Assembly: GCA_902984215.1 (NCBI GenBank)
Contig: CADWAF010004304.1
Location: 1-22,766, forward strand
DNA: 22,766 bases
Source of the DNA: Willaertia magna
Taxonomy: Eukaryota > Heterolobosea > Eutetramitea > Acrasida > Naegleriidae
Reading direction: 5' to 3'
Each line of letters begins with the position of its first letter. Position 1 is the first letter of the stretch. The notes below the pieces were generated by a model, which was not told the origin of the DNA, did no database searches, and was given only the letters and a program-made list of their open reading frames with translations. The translations under genes and the position numbers were made by a program. Of the stretch, positions 1-9,644 are shown in pieces.

Positions 1-3000
1 TTCAGGGAAGTCATCAATAGTACCGGTCTTCAGAGCAAATGAGTTTGGATACAAGTGAGCACTAAATGTATTATCAAAGTTACTTAGTTGGTGGAAATTA
101 AATGTCAATTTACTCATATTATATCTCATTTGAATGGAATTAATTAAATTAAAATATGCTGATATATTATTTAAATCTAAATTGACCTTGATAATTGGAA
201 TTTTGAATGGAAATTCTTTCTTTGTCTCTTCTTGTGTACTTCTTGGGGATGAAATGCTTGAAACAGGTGAAGAACGAGTAGTAAATGAAGCTGGAATATT
301 AGGTTTACGTAAAATAGCCTCATACCATGTTTTGACAAATAATCTAAATTGAACAGAGGCAGAGTAATACGCATCGGCAAATGGAAAGTTGATTAATAAC
401 TTTTCAAACGTAAAATACACATGTACATTATCTTCCTCTGCTGAGGTAAACATAAACTCATTTAACCTTAAGTCATTTACTGATGAATCAAAGAGTGAAA
501 CAAATTCTTTAGAGCCCTTTTCTTTACACTCAGGTGAGGCATAATTAAATTGAAGAAGTATTTTCTCTACAGATATATTTCCACTATGTTTCATTTTCAA
601 ATTATACTGCGTTGGTTTTTCATTCTTACTTTCTGGTAAAGTTAATGTCTGTTCTTCTGTATTTTGGGGTTGATTAAATGAAAAAGCGAACTTGTCAAAT
701 GTTAATTCTGCAAAAGCATTCTTATCCATCCAAGCTCTAGCCGCTGCAGATTGGACATTTACATTTGTAAATACATTTAGTTTAAGAATTATTTCATCTT
801 TTTGAACAGGCAATTGTTTTTCACTTATTTCTGAATGTTCACTTTCAGCTATTGGTGAGTTTATAACATCAGTAGTAATAAGTGGAGTTTCCTCTGGTAA
901 ATCTATTAAATTCTCATGTGTTGGTAATTCACTTATAGTAACTGGTCGTACATGAACATTAGGCTTCTTTTGTAAAAACTCTTTCTTTTTTTCTTCCTTT
1001 TCTTCCATCTGTTTTTTGAGGTGTTTGTTTTTCATAATTAGAAAAACACCTATGCATGAGGTCAATATTAATAAGGTTTGTGAATGAATATCTACACTAA
1101 TATCACCACAATTAACACTTAATATTAATGATATCTCCCTCACTTTTTTCTTTTTAGAATCATCAAAGTTATATTCTGTATCGAAGAGTTTTGCTTTAAC
1201 ATAATGCTCAACTTTTCCTCTAAGGAAAATATCATCAATTCTTGCAATACTCTTTGTTGATTTCTTTACTTTGTAATCTGTTGAAAGTATGGAAAGTTTA
1301 ATTGTTTGAAGATGCAAGGATAAATCTGTTCTAATTTTCAATAGATTAGACCTTGATTGTTTGTCATTATTATTATTTTTCACTTCTTCTTCTTCTAATA
1401 ACTCTGAGTATTCATTGCTTACATCTCTAATTTCTTTTTTGTTGTCAACCTTTATATGGATATGCGAGGCTAAGTATCTTTGGATTTGACGGTGTTCATT
1501 AGGAGATAGTTTATAAACTGCCCTTCTTAAATACTTAATTGCCTGCTTTTTCTCTAGTACTCCATGGAAAGGCATATTTACATCTTGTTGGTGGATATGG
1601 TCTCTGGAAACTCTACTTAAAAGTAGTAAGTCATAAACGTGTCTTAACCTAATATAATTTTTAACATTTAACACTGCCTCAGTAATTAATTTTTGCCAAG
1701 CATGAACAAAAGAAAATCCCACAATAATAATGTCATGTGTAACAAAGCATGAAATACCAGATGTTGGTATTTGATTATTACCAATTGTACAAGTAAAGCG
1801 TCCTTGTGAATTTTCTTCCTTAATATTATTCTTTCCTTGGAAGGTTAATTTGTCCAATGCGATGGCCCCCACAACTGGGCAACCTTGCTTAAGATTTGCA
1901 TTTTGGACAAAATGTACTGGTAAATCAGAAAGATCTATTCCTCTGTAAACTGAGGTTGAAATATCTAAACATTGTGCGATTCCGCCCAGTTCTAGACATT
2001 TTCCAAAACCTTCAATCGAATATAATTCATTTTCCTGTTTCTTTTCGTTAAATGTAAAGAAAATTGCGGCTGCTCCAACTATATTGTTAGCGAACGCTTT
2101 AATTGAATAAGTGGCTTCTTTTCCTTGAAGTGGTGACTCCTCAATTATATTTGGAACGTTTAGGCTTTGTAAACAGTTTACATTTATAGATTTTATACCA
2201 GATGATATTATAATCTTCTTTAAATCCCACTGAGGTTTTGGTTTTTCAGGAATGATATCTTCTGGTATAGTTTGTTTGAAAATATTTCTCATCTTTTCGA
2301 TGTGATCTGCTGTATTTTGAAGAGTTATATCTGGTATAACAATATATTTAATTAATTGTTGAAATACAGATATAACATTAGGTGAGAAAAGTATATCAAT
2401 ATTTCTTGTGAAATCTATGTTGATGTGAATAGTGTCAGTTCTTTGTTTTTCTCCGTATTGGTCTTCTATTTGCATCATTCTCAATATATTTTCTCTTTCT
2501 TTTTTACTAATAAATGAAAAACGTTCTTCCTTATATTCATTCATATTCAATCTAGCGTATTTAGAGTAAATTAATGGAAAATCTTTGTGGTCATCATTAT
2601 TTCTTTTAGTGAATTTGAATTCAGGAAAAGGGGAATGCATACCAATTTTTGGTATTGGATAAGGTTCATTGTAAAATGTACTAGCTTCTTGTAATGTTGG
2701 AAACACGCCCTCTTTATCTAACTCATAATCATAAGATTTTAAATATGCACTGTAAGCTTTTAGAGGAACATTAGGTCTATATACATCGGTTCTATTATCC
2801 AACTTTTCTTTATCTTCTGATATCAAACTATTGTCATCAAAAATAATATTATTAATGTATTCTACGCTTAATTCTTTACCAGCATCAGTCATAGAAACAT
2901 TAAGCTTTTCTACATTAGTCCTGGGGGTAGGAATAAATGTAGGGTTTTGTCTTTTCCCAGCATTCAATTCATCCTCAAATTCAATGACATCAAAGAAATC

Positions 3001-6000
3001 ATCAGTGTCACTTTCTGTAAGCTCACTTGAACTTATATCTGTGGTCATAGTTTTCTTTGAGCCCATTCTTTGTGTCAGCTTTTTGCTTTGTGTTCTAGTA
3101 TTCGAATCAGATCCTTTTCTATGGGTTTTGTGAGACATTAAATTTGAAGTACTCCTCTTATCAAACGACAAACAAAAATTGTTTTCACTATTCATGTCAT
3201 GCATGAATTTTTGTTGTTCTAAGAAATGCTCCTGTACATCAAAGGACTTTTTTTCCACACTTACTTTAACACCAGTTAACAATTCACCAATTTGAACATA
3301 AGCCCCACTTCCAACTTTCATGCCAACTTCTCTACTATTCATAACTTTAACGTGAACAGTTGGTAGCATAAAATTAAACCTTGAATTGGTGGCACCATTA
3401 TTCATTGTGTCAAACGTTATTTCCATGCCTTTATCAACAGTAAAATTAATTAAACCAGAAGGTGTTACAATTGCGCCCTCAATACCATCAAACGAAACTC
3501 TCACATCATAAACTACAAATCTATCAAACATTTCAGGTGAATATTTACGTGTAGGATATTGAGCTTTTCTATAAGCATAGCTTGGTCTTGGGTAAAAAGC
3601 AATTTTCCATTGATAAATAAAATTTAAACCAATATTGACCAAACTACCAATTTGAGAAGGGGTAATCTCTCCAGAAAGTTTTCCAACATCAAAATGTAAT
3701 TTTCTTCTCCAAAGCATTCCTTCTGGATTAGGACCTATAGGCAGTTGAGATAAAAATCTTAAACCTTCACAACCAACAAATTTCTTTGATCCCTTAACTT
3801 TTTCATCAAATACTGCTGGAATTTCAGCCATCATGGTACCCAAATTAAAACATAAATCAATGCTTGTTGGAATATACCGAATGTCCATTTTGAACTCTTC
3901 TCCCATAATTTTGGTACATTCCTCACAAGAATAAATACCATGAGGCAAATGTACCATTCCTCTTTTAATGTTTATATCTACAAAATATTCTGTTGGATTT
4001 GAAGGATAAGGAATAGAATTTATATCAGATGATTGAAGCAATGCTATTTGTCTTGCTTTATCGTTTTTAAAACCATTACTTTCAAATTCCTTTCTTGTCA
4101 TCCAAAATCTTTCAGCAGTAAAATGATTAAACCACATTGTAATAATATAATTTAAATAATATCCATTAATCATTAAATTTACATTATACAAATCAACATG
4201 TATCACACATGAATCTACATTTTCAATATTAATTTTATCATGTACAGAATAAGACCCATGTACATGAGCACGTTCTCCCCATAAAAACTTTCTTTCAGGT
4301 TCCTTACTATTTTCCAATATTGGATGATTTTCAGGATATTCCATATGTACACCTGGTTCAGTCTCTTTGTCACCTTTTACATCAACATCAAATTTATACT
4401 CTGTATAGTACTGTCCAAATATTTCAGTTGGTGATTCAAAACTAATTTCCATTATAGGATATGTAATACAAAAGAAATGATTTTTTGTTAAATCATTTGG
4501 ATATTCTACAATATTAAATTCATTTACATGCATCTTTAAAGAAGAATTATAAACTTTAAAATTATATCTATAAATTGAAGGAAAGAAATCTACAATATTT
4601 GGAGGTTTTTGATTCGGATAATTCCTCCAATCTCTAATTAAATCCATTATAAAACCTATATGATCAGCAGTATAAAATACAACACTCTTATTTGCCTCAA
4701 AATTAAATGTCCAATCTCTTTTACCATTCCACTCAGAGGAATTTCTTAGGATGAAATGTCCTTTTCCAATCTCACCCTCAGCAAATATTGCTTGTGTATT
4801 ACTTGAACGCATAGCAACACCTGGTAAACTAAAGTAAATATTTGTTACAATATCATTTGTTTCATTAGAGGCAAATAAATCTCCACACCAATGAAGAAAA
4901 GAATTTTTCTCAAATCCTAAAGTAAAAACTTCTTTATCTCCCTTATTTTCTTGTTTTTCTCTCATTGTCTTTGGTGTTCTTATGAAAGGAAAATACCAAG
5001 TGACTTTTTCATTAAAATAAAAAGCAACATCAAACTTTTCTGACTTCCTTTGTCTTCCAGGTACTTTCTTTATAGTTTTGGAATTTTCATAAAGAGGAGG
5101 GAAAAAGAAATTTTGTAAAATTGTTCTTTGATGGTCTGCATATGGTCCATATATAATCGAATTATCAACAAATCGATCGAAATGTAGTTCAACACCATGT
5201 TCAGGAGAAGGTAACTCTTCTGTAGGCAACTCTTCAGGTATTATACCTCCTTCTTCAAAGTAATAATGTACTCTACATTTTGTACATAAAAATATTTTTG
5301 TTTCATCTATATCTTTTGTTTGCCTTATATTATCTTTAAGATTAAATACTTGTCTCTGTTGAGATGTCATATTATTACTTTGATTGAATGTTAAATTTTC
5401 ATCCTTTTCTAAAATAACTTTTAAATCATTTAAAAATTCAAAATTTGCATTTTTAAAAATAGCTTTAAATTGTCTTTGAGCTTCACGATAAATATCCTCT
5501 TCAGATTTAATATTTTCAAAATGTTGTTTTTGAATTATCCTTAAATTATTATTTTCTACAAATAATATTTTAATATATTCAAAATTTAAGTCACATCCAA
5601 ATTTATATTTATCAAGTGAAATATTTGGTTTATCTAAAGTTATAGTACCCATACATCTACGAAATGCAACTCGTAAAGAAACAGGTAGCTCACTATTTCC
5701 AATTCCAATACATCCTCTACGAATTTCAAAACCAATAGATTTAGCCCAATGGAAAAACCTCTGAATTTTATCTTCTTCTAAAATATCTTTTATATTTTGA
5801 GTATCATTTTCTGAAGAATCAATTCTATCACTATATTGTAAATTTTCTTCTTCTCCATTGTCACCAATTGTTGAATATTTCTTTGAAGCATTTATTTGGT
5901 CATATCTGTTAGAATTATTATAAATTAACCATTCTACACCATTTAAATAACATCTCATTCTTGCTTCTTTTCCAGTTTTTAACCAATTCCTTCTAATAAT

Positions 6001-6384
6001 TTGCCACCAATATATTTCTATATATCCTTCTATAATATTTAATGCTCCGTTCTTTGTAATATATTTTATATTTCTAAATAAAACTTTACCTCCCAATGGA
6101 GCGAATGATAAAGAACCTTGATATAATATTATTTAATTAAATATATTTTTAATAAACTACTAACCAATAAATAAATATTCATTGTTTTGACGTAACATCC
6201 AATACCATATTACTTTTCCGACAGCATAACCAACTAGTCTACTTGAAAAAACAAAATAAACACTAAAATACATAAATTAATTTATTTAACTATTATTATT
6301 ACTTTTTACTCACACTATAAATAACATTAATCCCAATGCACTCAATAAAAATACAATCAACGAAATAATTTCATCTTCGGTCAT
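1..6384 (-). CDS. BLTP1: Bridge-like lipid transfer protein, BLTP1/Csf1/Tweek family (3' end outside window)
   Basis: The model joins three exons (6384-6314, 6262-6165, 6116-1) and gives 2095 residues without a stop to the window edge. Residues about 6-30 are a hydrophobic N-terminal membrane anchor. Next comes a stretch at about 57-75 reading GSLSFAPLGGKVLFRNIKY, the signature start of Csf1/BLTP1 proteins. An ITKNGALNIIEGYIEIYWW-like segment follows, and near residue 336 a CTKCRVHYYFEEG motif. The family forms long hydrophobic grooves that carry phospholipids between the ER and other membranes at contact sites; that role is known for the family, not shown here. Yeast Csf1 is about 3000 residues and animal members about 5000, so a third or more of the protein is missing beyond base 1. 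ATG 6384 is chosen because it opens the anchor, has an A-rich context and splices in frame. The acidic, low-complexity part around 3000-3150 is probably a disordered loop. Confidence 0.88.
6117..6164 (-). other. Intron 2 of the BLTP1-like gene
   Basis: This is a 48-base intron with donor GTTAGT and acceptor ATCAAG, almost entirely A and T inside. The join falls within the Gly codon of FIGSLSF, the first strongly conserved block of the family, which supports these exact borders. Confidence 0.82.
6263..6313 (-). other. Intron 1 of the BLTP1-like gene
   Basis: This is a 51-base GT-AG intron with donor GTGAGT and acceptor TTTTAG. Removing it restores the frame inside the N-terminal membrane segment (phase 2). 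The spacer contains in-frame stops, so it must be removed for the anchor to join the rest of the protein. Confidence 0.8.
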
Positions 6385-6480
6385 CTTTGCATTTTTTAAT
6401 TCTAAGTTTAATCCACTAAATTGACTTTCCAAATAGAAAAAGAGATTACCGCCAATATTGGTTCACCAAACAAAACCAAT

Positions 6481-7509
6481 TCAAACTTGTTGTCCTAATA
6501 TTCTATCTAAGAAAGTATCTCCAATCTTAACTTTAGTCTTCTTTGATCTTTCAGTGTTGTAATCTTGTTGAGTTTTCTTTCTTTTCTTTTCTTGGTTGTC
6601 TTGGTCATTTACTGCAGCAGGTGATGCCTCATCTTCAATTATATTTTCTTTATTACTTATTAAAGTAGTAGTAGTTTCAGAAGATATTTCTTCTCCAGAA
6701 GTACCATTACCAGCTGTAACAGAATTATTATTTTCCAATTGTTCTCCATCATGTAGATTCTTAATATGTCTTCTTAAACTAGCCTTATGTTTGAGAACTT
6801 TTCCACAAATTTCACATTTAAATTGTTTTGATTTCAAATGAACTGTTTGTACATGTTGTTCTAAATTACTTTTCTTTGAATAGCACTTATTACAACCATC
6901 CACTTCACAACGAAATACTTTCTTTTCATTTAGATGCATGGTTCTTAAGTGCGATTGCAAAGAAGATAAATTCTTTAGTTCTTTTCCGCAAATGCTACAA
7001 GTACAATGTTTTTCTGGAGCATGTTCTTCTTTTATATGTTCAAGTAATTCTAAACGAAACGCGAAGGCTTGGGTACAACCAGGGAATCCACAAATATGTC
7101 TTTTATCTTCATGTTTCTTTAAATGTTTTTTAAGTTTACCTTCGGAAGTGTATTGTTTATCACAAAGTTTGAAAGGACATGAATAAACCCGGATTTGAAG
7201 AGCTTCTTCATTTTCTGTAACAACTTCTGTATCGGAAAGAAGAATATCACCAGATAGAAGAGAGTCTTGATGAGTAGATTTAATATGGGATCTTAATTGA
7301 TGTTTTTTATGAAAAGTTTGTTTACAAATAGTACATTCAAATGATGTGTTTTTACTTTTACTTGGGGTTGATGATTTACTACTACTACCTATATTTTCAT
7401 TGTTATTATTGTTATTGGTATTGGTATTGTTAACAACCTCTGTGTTGGTGTTGCTGCTTGTGGAGGTTCTTGGTGAAAAATAATCAGTTATGGCTTTAAA
7501 TCCCTCCAT
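6481..7509 (-). CDS. C2H2 zinc finger protein, six fingers, TFIIIA-like
   Basis: The protein has 342 residues. Six C2H2 fingers lie at about 57-80, 109-133, 138-163, 169-192, 199-224 and 230-253, each with its two Cys and two His present. The N-terminal 55 residues are a Ser/Thr/Asn-rich tract. The C-terminal 85 residues are basic and low in complexity (KKRKKTQQDY). Finger order, short linkers and Cys spacing in fingers 2-6 (the fourth uses C-x2-C, the neighbours C-x4-C) resemble fingers 5-9 of TFIIIA, for example GKLKKHLKKHEDKRHIC. TFIIIA binds the 5S rRNA gene and 5S RNA in the nucleus. That identity is an inference; the protein could be another C2H2 factor. Residues 4-11 (FKAITDYF) look like a PCNA-binding box without its Gln. 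ATG 7509 is the first in frame; the stop is TGA, 96 bases before the BLTP1-like start. Confidence 0.8.
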   Translation of the reverse strand: MEGFKAITDYFSPRTSTSSNTNTEVVNNTNTNNNNNNENIGSSSKSSTPSKSKNTSFECTICKQTFHKKHQLRSHIKSTHQDSLLSGDILLSDTEVVTENEEALQIRVYSCPFKLCDKQYTSEGKLKKHLKKHEDKRHICGFPGCTQAFAFRLELLEHIKEEHAPEKHCTCSICGKELKNLSSLQSHLRTMHLNEKKVFRCEVDGCNKCYSKKSNLEQHVQTVHLKSKQFKCEICGKVLKHKASLRRHIKNLHDGEQLENNNSVTAGNGTSGEEISSETTTTLISNKENIIEDEASPAAVNDQDNQEKKRKKTQQDYNTERSKKTKVKIGDTFLDRILGQQV

Positions 7510-7539
7510 TTTTTGAATTCAACAAAACAACATAACATT

Positions 7540-7558
7540 TTGTTGATGGCATCAACAA
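7540..7558. repeat. 19-bp near-perfect palindrome upstream of the zinc finger gene
   Basis: TTGTTGATG and CATCAACAA are perfect 9-base arms around a single G, 31 bases upstream of the zinc finger ATG. It could be a dimeric factor site or a 5'UTR hairpin. In AT-rich DNA an inverted repeat of this size can arise by chance, so its function is unproven. Confidence 0.45.
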
Positions 7559-7641
7559 TGAATAAATTGGATTTTATTAATGCGAAAGAAATTCAAATGT
7601 GTAAATTAAAAAGCTTAATGACTGCCTGTTCTTGTGTTTGG

Positions 7642-9087
7642 TTAAAATTTAAGGTCAATATCCTTTAAACCCTCAATTAAAAACAATTTTTCACCGTAAT
7701 TGATTTTCTCTAATGTTGTAATAATAATTGACCAACCAAATTCGAAGCCAAATAATTTAAATTCATATCCATTCTTTAAATTTCTTTCCAATTGTTTTTC
7801 AAGATTTAATTTAATTGTTTTGAATTCTTTTAACTCAGAATTAAATACTCGTTCAAATGTTACAACATTGTAGTCACTCAGTAAACAAATAAAATTATCT
7901 CTTGTTGTAACAGCATCTATCACCAATAGCCCTTTAAAACAATAGTCACGTTTTAATCTGACAAATGTCGTTCCAACAATTACACTTTCATAATAATTAT
8001 CACTTTTATCAGTTGAAAATAAATATCTATTAACTAGTACATCTCCACTACTTAATAAAACAATCGCTTTATCATCTGTTCCATGTACCCTTAATATCTT
8101 TTCATTTTCGAATAATAAATTAGATAAATCAACTAAGGTAAAGTTGTCCACACGTCTATGACCGTCACAAAAAAAATTACCGTAATTTCTTCCACACCCA
8201 TACAATTCCTTTCCATTGTTCTTTACAAGAAAAATATTATCCCAAGAACCTGAAAAGAAATCATTGCTTTGTAAAGGTTGTTCTTGGATTTTGGATAATT
8301 TAGTCATTTTAAATAAAGAGTTTTTATATAAGTTTGAATCTGTAGCTTCTCCAAAAATACTATAGTAATTATCACCAATTCCATAAACATTAATTTCATT
8401 GGTTAAGTTATTTTGACAAGTAACAATATGAAAATTACCACCAGTATATAATTGAATGTCATTGATTGAATAATCAAATTGTAATGGAATACATTCAAAT
8501 GATAGGGTATCTTGATTAATATTAATTTTATATAAATTATTTAAATTAGTGGTAATTAAAATATTGGGATAAACTGAGCTAGATACTTTTGTAACAAATT
8601 CATTTTTTTGTAAAATTGGACAAGTATTAAAAAATTTTTTTGTTAGTAAAAAATTATCATCATAAATAATATTTTCATTTTGTAATAAATAATTATTATT
8701 ATATTCTTCAATCAATTCCTTACAATCTTTAGGGACAAATAAAATACAAGGATGTAAATGTATATGTTTGGTAATCCAAATTTCGCTAATAAAATAATCT
8801 TTTCCATTAATTTGTAAATTTTGTAAAAAACTGGAATGTAAATAATTATTTAATTTCTTTTCTTTTAATAACACTAAATTAACACCTGTTAATACATATT
8901 CTATTTGTTGTAAACTATTAGTGTTACTATTTTTAAGTCCATTTTCTTTTGTAAACAAACCTAGTTTTAAATAAGGAAATTCTGCAATTATTTGTTTACA
9001 ACTATTAAAATAAATGGAATCTTTTTGAAATGAAACAAGTTTAACACAATCATCATAATCGCAAAAGCAAATAAATTGTTGACACAT
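7642..9087 (-). CDS. RCC1-like beta-propeller protein (degenerate)
   Basis: The single-exon ORF encodes 481 residues, with its ATG in an A-rich context and a TAA stop. Two stretches fit the RCC1 repeat: about 231-250 (INVYGIGDNYYSIFGEAT) and about 281-312 (SWDNIFLVKNNGKELYGCG followed by a GNFFCDG turn). The rest has the rhythm of short beta strands (LYKI, IVTCQNN, AIVLLSSGDVLV, FICLLSDYNVV) expected of a propeller, but its repeats are worn beyond confident assignment. RCC1 proper is the Ran exchange factor. Most relatives are scaffolds, and nothing here shows exchange activity. No membrane segment or signal peptide is seen. The 5' side faces the snoRNA-bearing gap. An RCC1-like fold is fairly likely; the specific function is unknown. 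Confidence 0.7.
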   Translation of the reverse strand: MCQQFICFCDYDDCVKLVSFQKDSIYFNSCKQIIAEFPYLKLGLFTKENGLKNSNTNSLQQIEYVLTGVNLVLLKEKKLNNYLHSSFLQNLQINGKDYFISEIWITKHIHLHPCILFVPKDCKELIEEYNNNYLLQNENIIYDDNFLLTKKFFNTCPILQKNEFVTKVSSSVYPNILITTNLNNLYKININQDTLSFECIPLQFDYSINDIQLYTGGNFHIVTCQNNLTNEINVYGIGDNYYSIFGEATDSNLYKNSLFKMTKLSKIQEQPLQSNDFFSGSWDNIFLVKNNGKELYGCGRNYGNFFCDGHRRVDNFTLVDLSNLLFENEKILRVHGTDDKAIVLLSSGDVLVNRYLFSTDKSDNYYESVIVGTTFVRLKRDYCFKGLLVIDAVTTRDNFICLLSDYNVVTFERVFNSELKEFKTIKLNLEKQLERNLKNGYEFKLFGFEFGWSIIITTLEKINYGEKLFLIEGLKDIDLKF

Positions 9088-9238
9088 TTTTTTTTGTTCT
9101 TTTGGAGTTTAAAATACCGTAAATTAAGTAACAAACGTTGTGAAGGCATTACAGCCAATAGAATTGCCAATGAAATCAAACAAATTTACTCAGTTCCACA
9201 AAAATCAAAACAAATAAATAGTGTGTTAAAAGAAAAGG

Positions 9239-9317
9239 TCAGACAAGACCGAAACTTAACTTAAAGGAAATAAATTGGATATTCTCACATTTTCTTCAAT
9301 CACTTTATCGTCATCAT
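9239..9317 (-). ncRNA. Candidate box C/D snoRNA guiding 18S rRNA (CAAG/GAAACUU segment)
   Basis: On the minus strand, a consensus C box ATGATGA (9317-9311) is followed 68 bases later by a D box CTGA (9242-9239), a usual C/D spacing. The sequence next to the D box (9259-9244) is antisense to the conserved 18S segment CAAGRCYGAAACUUAA over 16 bases. With a CAAGGCU form of 18S, two of these pairs are G-U; with a CAAGACC form, all are Watson-Crick. The fifth nucleotide from the D box pairs with the G of CAAG, which would be the 2'-O-methylated residue. From memory this corresponds to yeast Gm1126 (snR41), but the numbering should be checked. A terminal stem is not evident, and a D' box is at best TTGA. 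The exact ends are unknown. Confidence 0.68.
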
Positions 9318-9526
9318 TCACTGAACTCATATAAGGCTAAAACACAAAAAATATTTTACATTTTAACTCGGCGCATTATTGGTTCCAAAATATTTTTTAT
9401 TTTTTTCTCCCAAAGCTTCAAATAATTCAACGAACAAATTAAATCAAAATAAACCCAACCACAATACCAGCAACTTAAGAGACGCAATAAAAATGAATAG
9501 GATCCTCCGCTAATCGGCAGGCAAGG
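9318..9526. promoter_or_regulatory. Shared spacer between two divergent snoRNA candidates
   Basis: About 210 bases separate the two divergently oriented C boxes, so both promoters should lie here. I see no coding potential and no clear TATA or B-box. A small patch reading CGGCGCATTATTGGTTCC (about 9369-9386) is richer in GC than its surroundings. The right end (9502-9528) can fold, with ATCCT at 9502-9506 facing AGGAT at 9524-9528. Confidence 0.35.
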
Positions 9527-9596
9527 ATGATAAAACTAGCGACGAGCGGACTGACTCATATCTGGAGATATAAAATAGCGTGTGTACAAAAACTGA
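9527..9596 (+). ncRNA. Candidate double-guide box C/D snoRNA for the 18S decoding site (snR70/SNORD43-like)
   Basis: On the plus strand lie a C-like box ATGATAA (9527-9533, one change from RTGATGA), a D' box CTGA (9551-9554) and a D box CTGA (9593-9596). The D' guide TAGCGACGAGCGG (9537-9549) is antisense to the near-universal 18S stretch CCGCCCGUCGCUA with one mismatch. Its fifth base from D' (G9546) pairs with the C equivalent to E. coli C1402, the methylated site guided by yeast snR70 and human SNORD43. The D guide GTGTGTACAAA (9580-9590) is antisense to UUUGUACACAC, immediately 5' in the same rRNA, pointing to a U as the modified base. The C' box is not obvious (perhaps TGGAGAT, 9563-9569), and no good terminal stem is seen. 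A T-run at 9606-9609 could end transcription. Confidence 0.75.
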
Positions 9597-9644
9597 TGGA
9601 CTAACTTTTAGTTATTGATTAACCTTATGAAAAGATGACAATAG

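Noticed and set aside
2831..3133. 100-codon plus-strand ORF inside the BLTP1-like gene
   Set aside because: It is antisense to a Ser/Asp-rich stretch of a well-supported coding exon; the hydrophobic translation is a mirror effect.
9076..9264. 62-codon plus-strand ORF upstream of the RCC1-like gene
   Set aside because: It opens with TTG and has no ATG. Its C-terminal part is the complement of the snoRNA candidate, whose resemblance to 18S rRNA explains the open frame.
9521..9530. GCAAGGATGA as a piece of U6 snRNA
   Set aside because: U6 is very conserved and its ACAGAGA and AGAUUAGCA blocks are absent; the box C/D reading explains the region better.
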